Origin: Acidimicrobiales bacterium
GTDB taxonomy: Bacteria; Actinomycetota; Acidimicrobiia; Acidimicrobiales; Poriferisodalaceae
DNA: 64,000 nt
Assembly: GCA_041394185.1 (NCBI GenBank)
Contig: JAWKIQ010000006.1
Coordinates: forward strand, 47,548 to 111,547
Direction of reading: 5' to 3'
Below, piece after piece: positions 9,001 to 16,184 of the stretch. The notes beneath the pieces were generated by a model, which did not search any database, had not been told where the DNA came from, and saw only the letters and a program-made list of their open reading frames with translations. Positions within the stretch are counted from its first letter, which is position 1. Each line of letters begins with the position of its first letter. The translations under genes were made by a program, and so were the position numbers.

Positions 9001-10147
9001 CGCATTGCCCCACACGTTCGGTTTCGCGGGCCCTGGCGATGAGGAGATGCTTCGCCGGATTCTCGACCATTGCATCGCCGAGCTGTCGCGTCGCCGGTCG
9101 GCGGCCGAGGCGCCTCGCCTTGTCCTGCTGATAGACGACCTGGGTTCGGTGCTCGGAGGTCACGACACAGACCTCGCCTGGCTGGAGCGCATGGACCATC
9201 TGCTCGAAGTGCTTCGTTTCGGCCCCGCAGTTGGCATCCACACGGTGGCTGCGGTCGAGCGTTTGGGCGCCATGCCAGCGGCCTGGCAGGCAGCTTTCGC
9301 CTCGCGCTGGTTGTTCGAGCCAGCTGACGAGCTGGACCTTCATTCGTTCCTGGGTGACGCACGGATCGCCAGGCGCAAGGCCCCGGTTTTCGTGCCGGGC
9401 CGCGCCCTGCGCGACGACGGCCTCGAGATGCAGCTGATCCAGCCAGACACGGTGGTGGTGCCCGACTGGACCTCGTCTGCCGCCGTGCGGATGCGACGGC
9501 TGCCCACATCGGTTTCGTGGCATCAGCTCGACTTGCCGTCCACAGACAACCGTCCCTGGCACGTGCCGTTGGGCTTGGCCGACACCGACCTGTCGCAGGT
9601 GGGAATCGACATCCACCCCGGCGAGCACGTTCTGGTCGCGGGGCCGCCCCGTTCGGGCGTGTCGTGCGCGCTGGGTGGCCTGGCAATGGCTTTGTCGACC
9701 AGCCGCAGGGTCGTCGTGGTCGCAGGTTCCAGGTCTCCTCTGGCCGAGCTGGACCTTCCCGCCGGGTCTGTCGTGGTCGGCGACGTTGGCTCCGCGGCCG
9801 AAGCTCTCGCCGCATCGGGGCCGGGTGCGGTGGTTGTGATCGACGATGCCCATGCCGTAGACGACCCGGCGGGCATCATCTCGTCGTGGCTGGCCGATGC
9901 GGGGCCACAAGGCCCGGTCGCTCTGGTGTTGGCGGGCGGTCGAGCCGATCGCCTGAGGGCCATCTACTCGGGCTGGACCACCGAGGTTCGGCGCTCGCGG
10001 CTGGGGTTGTTGTTGCGCCCAGACCCCGACTTCGACGGCGACCTGCTAGGGGTGCGGCTGGGCCGCGAACTCGACCGATCGTTGCCCGGTAGGGGTGTGG
10101 TGGTCGACGCGGACGGTCACAGGGCGGTGCAGGCGCTGCGCTATTGA
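6014..10147 (+). CDS. FHA-fused FtsK/SpoIIIE (EccC-like) type VII secretion ATPase
   Basis: A 1377-aa membrane ATPase. Order: a beta-grasp-like start (residues 1-75), an FHA domain (about 90-165, with LGRSPDV, SGRHARI and GSTNGV), two transmembrane segments (about 233-275), then three FtsK-type modules. The first has intact Walker A GTTGAGKS (near residue 648) and Walker B LVVLVDEF (near 747). The second (VGRAGGGPID near 952) and third (AGPPRSGVSC near 1205) have lost the P-loop lysine. This is the EccC plan of type VII secretion with an FHA module fused on. Two WXG100 genes follow directly. No eccB, eccD, eccE or mycosin gene is in the window. FHA implies recognition of a phosphothreonine protein. 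Confidence 0.88.
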   Translation: MAFTVVVRRGGIGSPVSIEVSSDDATVGDLAAALGAPQSALAIDGRRHDAATPLVDTALYRGCTIEFVLSDDGPDRPGRGSTGTQSGRSLVAVAGPDAGWRCRLSPGANVLGRSPDVELRLEDQSLSGRHARILVDDRGVSVADLGSTNGVRVGGHVVASSPLMPDSVVWAGSGAFRVEDDVVDTAFLSSGDRRLSEGTISFNRPPREAPPTPTAPVEVGQPPAEPSEPVGVLSIAAVVAPLLMAAVLVLVMGDLRFALFAVLSPLGALGGWLENRVRRRRAERRWIGERDHRRQLVVADIEDWVAAERHRRWQVTPTVAEWGRRSTSASSSLWERRPSHPDAMVVALGLATVEAVVPVADQVNVDPDVADLLDVSLVDVPVEVDLATGAADEGPAVIGIVGRPDQARSVARSILCSAASMMGPSDLAIIVACAGDAAPDWSWARWLPHLSDPADQGEVLGSPWYVDGVRAQDALARRIEVPDRRSCRLLVVDGDELVLGRNSAARRLMTGDAAGGGRWSAVVVADREDRLPSACDVVLQIDPSGRARVRWPAQRRNLEGILPSGSTLERSLSIARHLARFDDPDTVDPVAALPAEVPLSRLAGPIDEDTIAGSWARPPRPLVHLGVSAAGPVELDLAADGPHVLVAGTTGAGKSELLRSMVASLALGCSPADLNLILIDYKGGAAFDRAAALPHTVGVVTDLDENLAERALLSLEAELRHRETVLRSHRVGDMGELQRGVLARLVVLVDEFATLANELPEFLDSLVGVAQRGRSLGVHLVLATQRPAGAVNDNIRANTNIRVALRVQDDADSLDIVGVADAARLARSRPGRAVMRIGPDEPVVMQTTRVTGPLLRRIPLKVEVVGSSRDDSVSVSELEALVELAGNMALRMSTLATRRPWLDPLPTGLSDLNLETTTTPDAKHFEVALVDDPANQRQVAGGWGLDQPNLLLVGRAGGGPIDALRSVARKAAAQLAPDTVSLLVVATRSGALGELSALPHTFGFAGPGDEEMLRRILDHCIAELSRRRSAAEAPRLVLLIDDLGSVLGGHDTDLAWLERMDHLLEVLRFGPAVGIHTVAAVERLGAMPAAWQAAFASRWLFEPADELDLHSFLGDARIARRKAPVFVPGRALRDDGLEMQLIQPDTVVVPDWTSSAAVRMRRLPTSVSWHQLDLPSTDNRPWHVPLGLADTDLSQVGIDIHPGEHVLVAGPPRSGVSCALGGLAMALSTSRRVVVVAGSRSPLAELDLPAGSVVVGDVGSAAEALAASGPGAVVVIDDAHAVDDPAGIISSWLADAGPQGPVALVLAGGRADRLRAIYSGWTTEVRRSRLGLLLRPDPDFDGDLLGVRLGRELDRSLPGRGVVVDADGHRAVQALRY

Positions 10148-10166
10148 GGACTTCGGGTCTTGCCTG

Positions 10167-10196
10167 TTGACATATTTCAATGTCTTTCGGTATTCT
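10167..10196 (+). promoter_or_regulatory. Sigma-70-like promoter upstream of the WXG100 pair
   Basis: TTGACA (10167-10172) and TATTCT (10191-10196) are separated by 18 bp in a locally AT-rich stretch just after the ATPase stop. This predicts a transcript starting near 10203 with a leader of about 60 nt before the ATG at 10263, so the two WXG100 genes can be expressed independently of the ATPase. It is the most canonical -35/-10 pair I see in the window. Confidence 0.65.
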
Positions 10197-10217
10197 CTGT
10201 CTGCAACCAACCGGCTG

Positions 10218-10264
10218 ATCTGGTCTTCCCCGCGGGTCGCCGGCCTATCAGGAGAAGACCAGAT
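10218..10264 (+). promoter_or_regulatory. 11-bp inverted repeat over RBS and start codon of WXG100 gene
   Basis: ATCTGGTCTTC (10218-10228) pairs perfectly with GAAGACCAGAT (10254-10264). The right arm includes part of the AGGAGA ribosome site (10250-10255) and the first two bases of the ATG at 10263. In RNA this stem would hide the initiation region; in DNA it could be an operator downstream of the promoter. Confidence 0.6.
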
Positions 10265-10544
10265 GACCCGTGTTCTTTCGACGGCCGAGGCCGAGGGCGC
10301 CATAGCCCGCATCGCTTCCATCGCCAACGACCAGCTGTTGTCCCAGTTGGCCGCGCTGCAGCGCGAAGGTTCGCTGCTGTCGGACCCCTCCATTTGGGAC
10401 GGCCTCGAGGCCACGCGCTTTCGGGGCGACACCTGGCCCGCCACCAGCGGTGCGCTGGCCCGAGCCGTTGAGGCTCTCGAAATGTTGCGTCAGCACATCG
10501 AGCGGGTGAACCGCAACATCATGGTCGCTGGCGGAAACGGCTGA
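10263..10544 (+). CDS. WXG100 family (ESAT-6-like) protein
   Basis: A 93-aa all-helical protein with a central WDG motif (DPSIWDGLEA), the WXG turn of ESAT-6-like substrates. I chose the ATG at 10263 because AGGAGA lies 7 nt upstream; the longer open frame from 10095 would cross the promoter. It overlaps the next WXG100 gene by one base (TGATG). The two probably form the heterodimer exported by the upstream FtsK-type ATPase. The C-terminal YxxxD/E export signal of mycobacterial substrates is absent. Confidence 0.78.
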   Translation: MTRVLSTAEAEGAIARIASIANDQLLSQLAALQREGSLLSDPSIWDGLEATRFRGDTWPATSGALARAVEALEMLRQHIERVNRNIMVAGGNG

Positions 10545-10882
10545 TGGCCCTGGGTGGCGGCACCGGCGAGATCAGCTTCGACCACCGCGTGGCTTCGGAG
10601 GCTGCCGCCACCTACCGCAGGGTTGCCGCTTCACTGGAAGGTGCGGTGGCAGCGCTTGCGGGCGACGTGGCGCGACTGGGCCAGTGGCAGGGCCCAGCGC
10701 GGCGAGCATTCGACGAGCCCTTCGCCCGCACCTCGGTCGACGCCAGGCGTCTGGCAGCAGAGTTGAGGGCCAGGGCCCGCCGCATCGAGCAGGCATCGAG
10801 CCTGGCGGCCGCCCACAACCGGGCGGTGCGCCAGGCCTTGGCCCAAACGGTGGTTGGGCCTCAGGCGCCCATGGCGTGGTAG
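10544..10882 (+). CDS. WXG100 family protein, second partner
   Basis: A 112-aa helical protein with the WXG turn as WQG (LGQWQGPARRAF) between two long Ala/Arg-rich helices. Its ATG shares a base with the preceding stop. Its last 22 nt overlap convergently with the end of fabI. It is probably the heterodimer partner of the preceding protein and a type VII substrate or chaperone; no secretion experiment is implied by the sequence. Confidence 0.75.
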   Translation: MALGGGTGEISFDHRVASEAAATYRRVAASLEGAVAALAGDVARLGQWQGPARRAFDEPFARTSVDARRLAAELRARARRIEQASSLAAAHNRAVRQALAQTVVGPQAPMAW

Positions 10883-11631
10883 CCGCCGTCGACGTGGATG
10901 ATCGATCCCGTCGTGGCCGGGAACCAGTCGCTCAGCAGGGCCAGCGTCGAGCGCGCTACCACGTCCTGGTCGTTGACGTCCCAGCCCAGGGGAGCCTTGG
11001 AATCCCAGGCGTCCTCGAATTCGCTGAATCCAGGAATCGACTTGGCCGCCATGGTGCGGATGGGCCCCGCCGAGATCAGGTTCACGCGGATTCCTTCGGC
11101 GCCCAGGTCGCGTGCCAGATAGCGGGCAGTCGATTCGAATGCGGCCTTTGCCACGCCCATCCAGTCGTATGCCGGCCAGGCCACGGTGGCATCGAAAGTC
11201 AGGCCGACAACCGAGCCCTTGGCTTCGGCCAACAAGGGGCGCAACGCCCCGGCGAGAGCCTTCAGCGAGAAGGCCGAGATGTTGACCGCCACGGACACAT
11301 CTTCCCATTCGGCGTTCATGAAGTTGCCGCCCAGGCACGACTCGGGTGCGAAGCCGATGGCGTGAAGCACCCCGTCGACGCGGCCCCAGCGTTGCTGCAG
11401 GTCGGCCGCAACGGCGGCCAGCTGGTCTGGCTGTGTCACGTCGAGCTCGAGCACGTCGGGTGTCGACGGCAGCTTGCGCGCAGTGCGCTCGGTGAGGCGA
11501 AGCCCGCGTCCGGCGCCGGTCAGCACGATTTCGGCGCCTTCGTCAACGGCTCGCTTGGCGACGGCGTAGGCCAACGAGGCGTCGGTCAGCACACCTGTGA
11601 TCAGCAGCTTCTTGCCTTCGAGCAATCCCAC
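10861..11631 (-). CDS. fabI: Enoyl-[acyl-carrier-protein] reductase (NADH)
   Basis: FabI/InhA-type short-chain dehydrogenase of type II fatty-acid synthesis, 256 aa, reducing trans-2-enoyl-ACP. An N-terminal LLITGVLTDASLAYAVA nucleotide-binding turn is followed by the Y-x6-K active site (YDWMGVAK), the substrate loop (SAGPIRTMAAKSIPGF) and the conserved VDGGYH end. The start is GTG at 11631 with GGAGGA (11635-11640 on the complement) just upstream. It is convergent with the WXG100 gene and divergent from npdG. Confidence 0.93.
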   Translation of the reverse strand: MGLLEGKKLLITGVLTDASLAYAVAKRAVDEGAEIVLTGAGRGLRLTERTARKLPSTPDVLELDVTQPDQLAAVAADLQQRWGRVDGVLHAIGFAPESCLGGNFMNAEWEDVSVAVNISAFSLKALAGALRPLLAEAKGSVVGLTFDATVAWPAYDWMGVAKAAFESTARYLARDLGAEGIRVNLISAGPIRTMAAKSIPGFSEFEDAWDSKAPLGWDVNDQDVVARSTLALLSDWFPATTGSIIHVDGGYHAMGA

Positions 11632-11732
11632 GGGTCCTCCGTTCCTGGGTCGGCCTGGTCGGTGTGATGGCTGTGTCGGCGGACCGCCGCCGTGACCCGG
11701 TCAAGACTGTATTGCACACCTCGCCGAACGAT

Positions 11733-11738
11733 TACGCT
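11733..11738 (+). promoter_or_regulatory. TANNNT -10 element for npdG
   Basis: TACGCT ends 6 nt before the ATG at 11745, with no Shine-Dalgarno, consistent with leaderless transcription of npdG and the following mshC. Confidence 0.45.
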
Positions 11739-11744
11739 TCGCCC

Positions 11745-12530
11745 ATGGCCACCAAGTCCAACTCCGAATCAGACAACCCTCAAACGGACGGTTCCGAGAA
11801 CGCGGGCACTGCGCATCCCGACGTTCCGGTTGGCAAGGCCCCTTCGGACACTGCCCGCGCGAAGCTCCCCTCGGTCGGCATCGTCGGTGGCACCGGTCCG
11901 GCCGGGTCTGCATTGGCGGTCAGGTTGGCCAGCGTGGGCATGGAAGTGGTGTTGGGCTCGCGCTCGAAATACCGCGCCATGGAGATCGTCGACGGTGTGC
12001 TGGCCGAGTGGCCAGACCACGACCTCGAGATAGTGGCAGGCGACAACGACGATGCAGCCAAGGCCGACATCGTGGTCATCGCCACCCCTTGGGCCGCAGC
12101 CGCTATCACGGCGCGCAGCGTTGCCGAGCACGTCAGTGGCAAGGTGGTCATCACCATGGCCAACGCGTTGACGCGCGTCGGCGACGAGTTCATCCCGCTG
12201 ATCCCGCCGCGCGGGTCTGTGGCCGCCAGCGTGCAGGCGATGGTGCCAGACGCACGCGTCGCCGCAGCGTTCCAGCACGTTCCCGCCCACGAGCTGGGCG
12301 ATCTGCGGAATCCGATCAACAGCGACGTTCTGATCTGCAGCGATCACCGCTCGGCCGTCGACGCGGTGACAGAGCTGGTCAAACACGTGCCCAGCTTCAG
12401 GGCCCTCGACTGTGGCGAGTTGTCCAACGCCACCGCCATCGAGGCGTTCACCGCCGTGCTGCTGCAGCTCAACGTCAGGTACAAGACCAGGGTCGAGCTG
12501 AACCTGCTCGGCATCCCAGACTCGGTCTGA
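11745..12530 (+). CDS. npdG: F420-dependent NADP+ reductase
   Basis: Predicted 8-hydroxy-5-deazaflavin:NADP+ oxidoreductase, exchanging hydride between F420H2 and NADP+. After a polar, poorly conserved start of about 40 residues, VGIVGGTGPAGSALAVRLA is the Rossmann nucleotide site, VVLGSRSK supplies the NADP-phosphate contact, and VVIATPWAAAA and HVPAHELGDL are family motifs. I chose ATG 11745 (261 aa) over 11664 because TACGCT sits 6 nt upstream and the longer N-terminus is not conserved-looking. It implies an F420 pool in this organism. mshC follows after 23 nt. Confidence 0.85.
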   Translation: MATKSNSESDNPQTDGSENAGTAHPDVPVGKAPSDTARAKLPSVGIVGGTGPAGSALAVRLASVGMEVVLGSRSKYRAMEIVDGVLAEWPDHDLEIVAGDNDDAAKADIVVIATPWAAAAITARSVAEHVSGKVVITMANALTRVGDEFIPLIPPRGSVAASVQAMVPDARVAAAFQHVPAHELGDLRNPINSDVLICSDHRSAVDAVTELVKHVPSFRALDCGELSNATAIEAFTAVLLQLNVRYKTRVELNLLGIPDSV

Positions 12531-12553
12531 GCCAGGGCGGGCGCCCGGTTCGA

Positions 12554-13693
12554 ATGCGGCTGTACGAGACCAGGCTGGGGCGGGTCGTCGACTTCGAACC
12601 CGCCTCAGAGGTAGCACGCATCTATACGTGTGGCATCACGCCGTACGACGCCACCCACGTGGGCCACGCCTTCACCTTCCTGGCATACGACGTGCTCCAG
12701 CGACGCCTGCGCGACATGGGCTACGAGACGCGCTGCGTACGCAACATCACCGATGTCGACGACGACATCCTCGACCGTGCCGCCCAGCTGGACGTCCACT
12801 ATCTCGACCTGGCCGCAGGGGCCGTGGCCACCTTCCAGGCCGACATGGCGGCCCTGGGGCTGCTGCCCGCTTTCAGCGAACCCCGAGCCACTTCGGCGAT
12901 CTCGGACGTCAGGGCGTTCATCGGCCGGGTGCTCGACAGCGGCCACGCTTACGAGGCCGACGGTTCGGTGTTCTTCGATGTGTCTACAGCTCCGACCTTT
13001 GGCCAGTTGGGTGGTCTCGACCCGACGGCGATGGCCGAGGCCAACGCCAGGGTCGAGCGCCCCCTGGCAGGCCGGCGATCGGCCGTCGACTTCGCGTTGT
13101 GGCAGCCGAGCCGGCCGGGTGAGCCGACCTGGGAGTCGATGTGGGGGCCGGGCCGGCCGGGCTGGCACGTCGAGTGCGCCGTCATGGCGCTGCGCGAACT
13201 GGGCGCCCCTATCGACATTCACGGCGGAGGCGCCGACCTCGTGTATCCCCATCACGAGTGCGAGCAGGCACAGGCCGAGGCCGCGATCGCAGGAACCTTC
13301 GTGCGTCACTGGATGCACACGGCGACCGTGCACGTCGACGGGGCCAAAATGGCCAAATCGGCGGGAAACATGGAGTTCATCGCCGACCTGCGCCGGGTGC
13401 ATTCGCCCATGGCCGTGAGGTTGGCGATCGTCACCAACCACTACCGCCACGAGTGGGAGTGGCACGAGGGCCTCGTCGTCGAGGCCGCCAACAGGCTGGC
13501 GCGGTGGGCCGCGGCCGGAGCTGGTTCGGCGGCCCTGCACGAGGTGCGCTGCGCCCTCGACGACGACCTCGACACGCCCGGTGCCGTGAAGGCCATCGAC
13601 CAGGCCGCCGCGGCAGGCCTTGGGGTCGACCAGGCCGCCGCACTGCTCGGTATCGACCTGGTCGGTCCACGCGAGCGGGGCAGCGGGACATGA
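12554..13693 (+). CDS. mshC: Cysteine:GlcN-inositol ligase of mycothiol synthesis
   Basis: MshC couples L-cysteine to 1-D-myo-inosityl 2-amino-2-deoxy-alpha-D-glucopyranoside in mycothiol biosynthesis. It is a shortened CysRS paralogue of 379 aa. Visible are the MshC-type YTCGITPYDATHVGHA stretch (zinc Cys plus HIGH-like motif), RPGWHVECA, HGGGADLVYPHHE and KMAKSAGN (KMSKS-like). The CysRS anticodon domain is missing, as expected for MshC at about 410 aa. The ATG at 12554 is the first start after npdG; the longer frame overlaps npdG and is shadow. The next gene overlaps as ATGA. Confidence 0.9.
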   Translation: MRLYETRLGRVVDFEPASEVARIYTCGITPYDATHVGHAFTFLAYDVLQRRLRDMGYETRCVRNITDVDDDILDRAAQLDVHYLDLAAGAVATFQADMAALGLLPAFSEPRATSAISDVRAFIGRVLDSGHAYEADGSVFFDVSTAPTFGQLGGLDPTAMAEANARVERPLAGRRSAVDFALWQPSRPGEPTWESMWGPGRPGWHVECAVMALRELGAPIDIHGGGADLVYPHHECEQAQAEAAIAGTFVRHWMHTATVHVDGAKMAKSAGNMEFIADLRRVHSPMAVRLAIVTNHYRHEWEWHEGLVVEAANRLARWAAAGAGSAALHEVRCALDDDLDTPGAVKAIDQAAAAGLGVDQAAALLGIDLVGPRERGSGT

Positions 13694-14964
13694 CCTGGTC
13701 GGTTTACGGGAACGTTCGGACGGTGGTGACCGCCATTGTGGTGTTTGCGGCGTCGTGGGTCGCCCCTCACCCGGCAGGGGCCGACACCGTCGTGTCCCAC
13801 AGCCGGTCAGGCCAGTCGACCGGGTTGCCTACTGGGCTGTCCGAGGCCGACCTCGCTGCCATCGACGCTTTGCTCGCCGCTCGCAGCGAGGCGGTCATCG
13901 TCGGCGATGTCGAGGCCATGGCGTCGACGCGCACTTCGACCGCCAACCAGACCTTGGCCGACCGCGACGCTCTGACGATTGCCGGGGCCGCGGCCGTCGG
14001 TCTCGAGAGCTACTCCGAGAGCCTTTCCACACCCGTGGTCGACCTGTCTCCGCCCGGATCGCCCGGGCCCGTACTGGCCGTCGACCGGCGCCACCGCATC
14101 GCGGGGGTGGACTCCACAGACCACCTGGGCCAGCTGTACCTGACGTTCGTCAACGAGAATGGCAGTTGGCGGGTGCAGGCCGACGATTCGCTCGTGACCA
14201 TCGGCATATACGGCGAACGCGAGCTCTGGGAGCTGGCTGCCGTCGACGTCGTTCGCTCGCAGCGAGCGGTGGTGGTCGGCTCGGGTTCGCGAGCGCGGCT
14301 CGAGCAGTTGGCGACACTGTTGGAGCAGGCGATCGACCGGTTCGACCAGAGTTGGCCTCGGCCCTGGACGGGCAAGGTGGCGATGATGGTTCCGCGCGAC
14401 CTGGCCGAGGTCGAGGCTTTGCTGCACCCGACCATCGACGCTTCGAAGTTCGTGGCCTTCACCACCCTCGATATCGAGCTCGGCGCAATAGAGGCGGTTG
14501 CAGAAGGGTCGGCGCAGGGCTGGAACGTGGTGGCTCCCCGGATCGTGGCTCAGGAGTCGAACCTCTCCAGGCGCAGCACAGAGCGCCAGGTCGAGGTCTT
14601 GGTGCACGAGTTGGCACACGTGGCCTCGGTGCGCGACTCGGGCCCGATGACACCCCTCTGGATGCACGAAGGCCTGGCCGACTGGGTCACCCAAGGCCGC
14701 CCGCTCGGAACCGCGGGTGACGCGGTCGAGTTTCCAGACCTGCACCTGTTCCGAACCGGCACGGCGTCTCAGATCGCTCGCGTGTACGACCAAGCAGCGC
14801 AGACCATGGCGCAGTTGGCGGCCACGTTTGGTCCCGATGCCCCGTTCGACCTGTTCGACCGGGTGGGCGGCGCTCGATTGGTCGTGGGCAACAGCGACGT
14901 CATCTTGGCTCAGACCGTTCACGACTTGTTCGGGGTCGAAATCGGCAGCCTGGTGTCGCCCTGA
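13690..14964 (+). CDS. Secreted HExxH peptidase-like protein
   Basis: A 424-aa protein with an N-terminal signal/anchor segment (TVVTAIVVFAASWVAPHPAGA) and, near residues 300-325, VLVHELAHVAS followed by HEGLADW, the gluzincin HExxH plus downstream Glu pattern of MA-clan peptidases. The N-terminal half resembles a cystatin/NTF2-like fold. It starts with an ATGA overlap on mshC, so it is co-transcribed, but I see no biochemical link to mycothiol. The substrate is unknown. Active-site residues are complete, so it is probably an active extracytoplasmic metalloprotease. Confidence 0.72.
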   Translation: MTWSVYGNVRTVVTAIVVFAASWVAPHPAGADTVVSHSRSGQSTGLPTGLSEADLAAIDALLAARSEAVIVGDVEAMASTRTSTANQTLADRDALTIAGAAAVGLESYSESLSTPVVDLSPPGSPGPVLAVDRRHRIAGVDSTDHLGQLYLTFVNENGSWRVQADDSLVTIGIYGERELWELAAVDVVRSQRAVVVGSGSRARLEQLATLLEQAIDRFDQSWPRPWTGKVAMMVPRDLAEVEALLHPTIDASKFVAFTTLDIELGAIEAVAEGSAQGWNVVAPRIVAQESNLSRRSTERQVEVLVHELAHVASVRDSGPMTPLWMHEGLADWVTQGRPLGTAGDAVEFPDLHLFRTGTASQIARVYDQAAQTMAQLAATFGPDAPFDLFDRVGGARLVVGNSDVILAQTVHDLFGVEIGSLVSP

Positions 14965-14987
14965 ACCGGCGCTTCAGGCGGCGAAAC

Positions 14988-14993
14988 TAGGCT
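14988..14993 (+). promoter_or_regulatory. TANNNT -10 element for the HIT gene
   Basis: TAGGCT ends 6 nt before the GTG at 15000; no Shine-Dalgarno is present, which predicts a leaderless message. Confidence 0.5.
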
Positions 14994-14999
14994 TGTCGC

Positions 15000-15536
15000 G
15001 TGAGCGACAACCTCGAACGGCTGTGGGCAGGATGGCGAGCCGCGTACATGGTCTCGGGAGTTGGCCCCCCAGCGATGGCAGACGAGCCTGCCGCCATCGA
15101 AGCCCACGCCCCGCAGTGCGTGATGTGCCAGGTGATCGCCTCGGCATCAGAGGTACCCACCAGGCACGTGCATCAGGGCGGCTTGGCAGTGGTGGTCATG
15201 AACGCGTTTCCCTACAACAACGGACACGTGTTGGTGCTGCCCCGCCGTCACGTCGACAGGGTGGAGGCCCTCGATGACGACGAGCGCGCCGAGTTCTGGC
15301 AACTGGTCACCGACGCCACCACGGCGCTGCGGCGGGCCTACCAACCCGACGGCATCAACATGGGAATCAACGAGGGGCGAGCGGCGGGTGCGGGGCTGCC
15401 CGATCATCTGCACGCCCACGTGTTGCCGAGGTGGTTCGGCGACACCAGCTTCACCACCACTGTGGCGGGCACTCGCGTCATCCCCGAAGACCTGGAGGCA
15501 TCGGCGGCTCGCATACGCGACGTCTGGCCTCGATGA
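15000..15536 (+). CDS. HIT family nucleotide hydrolase/phosphorylase
   Basis: A 178-aa histidine-triad protein. The catalytic triad is HLHAHVLPR (HxHxH) near residues 138-146; CVMC near residue 41 is a likely zinc pair; NAFPYNNGHVLVLPRRHV is the typical HIT core. It corresponds by sequence pattern and position (before pgsA) to the actinobacterial AP4A-phosphorylase-like HIT protein of the PIM locus. Start is GTG at 15000, set by the -10-like hexamer 6 nt upstream. Its nucleotide substrate cannot be read from the sequence. Confidence 0.88.
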   Translation: MSDNLERLWAGWRAAYMVSGVGPPAMADEPAAIEAHAPQCVMCQVIASASEVPTRHVHQGGLAVVVMNAFPYNNGHVLVLPRRHVDRVEALDDDERAEFWQLVTDATTALRRAYQPDGINMGINEGRAAGAGLPDHLHAHVLPRWFGDTSFTTTVAGTRVIPEDLEASAARIRDVWPR

Positions 15537-15579
15537 TCCGCTGGAGGCGATGTTCATCCGGATGCGCTCGCGACGGCGC

Positions 15580-15585
15580 TAGGGT
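15580..15585 (+). promoter_or_regulatory. TANNNT -10 element before membrane protein gene
   Basis: TAGGGT lies 9 nt upstream of the ATG at 15595; no Shine-Dalgarno is visible. Confidence 0.4.
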
Positions 15586-15594
15586 TTCGCCCCG

Positions 15595-16131
15595 ATGACC
15601 GCCGACGACCAAGAGCCAGACGAGCAGCCCGACCTGGGTGAGTTGCGCGACGAGCTGCCCGAGGATCTCGACCGCGGCTTTGTCGGGCCATACCAATTCC
15701 CCGACAACAAGCGGCGACGGGTGCCCGGCGTCTTGTACTTGCTGTTGGCGGCTGCGGCGTTGGCGATAGCCCTGATAGCCGGTGATGACGCGGTGCTGGT
15801 CAACCGGGGGTTTGTCGTCGGTGCCATCGGCCTCGGCGTGATCGGCATCCTGCACATCATCACCGCGGTGCCGATGAAGCGCGACGAGAACGATGCGCTG
15901 GTGATTGCCACCCGTGCCGTGGGCTTTCCGGTGGGGCACGCGTCGGCCCAGATGGGGTGGCGCGGTTTTCGCAGCCGCCCGACTTGGCGGGTGCTGGTGT
16001 ACTCGGCCGAGGACCCGCCCGACCAGCGCGGGCTGGTGCTGATAGATGCCTACGACGGCCGGGTCATCGACCAGTTGGTCGAAGAGAACCCCGAAGACTG
16101 GTCGTCGTTCGCCACCGACCACGATCAGTGA
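15595..16131 (+). CDS. Membrane protein, unknown function
   Basis: A 178-aa protein with an acidic N-terminal tail (residues 1-40), two transmembrane segments (about 46-64 and 70-90) and a cytoplasmic C-terminal domain of about 85 residues (WRVLVYSAEDPPDQRGLVLIDAYDG) that looks like a small alpha/beta fold. I do not recognise the family. It sits between the HIT gene and pgsA in the PIM block, so a role in envelope lipid synthesis is possible but rests only on position. Confidence 0.6.
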   Translation: MTADDQEPDEQPDLGELRDELPEDLDRGFVGPYQFPDNKRRRVPGVLYLLLAAAALAIALIAGDDAVLVNRGFVVGAIGLGVIGILHIITAVPMKRDENDALVIATRAVGFPVGHASAQMGWRGFRSRPTWRVLVYSAEDPPDQRGLVLIDAYDGRVIDQLVEENPEDWSSFATDHDQ

Positions 16132-16150
16132 CATCGGGGCCTGCGGCCAA

Positions 16151-16179
16151 TAGATTTGATTGTTGATCTCCCGAGGAGA
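16151..16179 (+). promoter_or_regulatory. Promoter and ribosome site of pgsA
   Basis: TAGATT (16151-16156) lies 28 nt before the pgsA ATG and GAGGAGA (16173-16179) lies 5 nt before it. Unlike most units here, this one has a short leader and a proper Shine-Dalgarno. Confidence 0.5.
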
Positions 16180-16184
16180 ACCAC

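Noticed and set aside
7895..9910. Long minus-strand open frame opposite the FHA-FtsK gene
   Set aside because: Low-complexity His/Gln/Arg-rich translation typical of the antisense of high-GC coding DNA; the plus-strand protein has clear domains.
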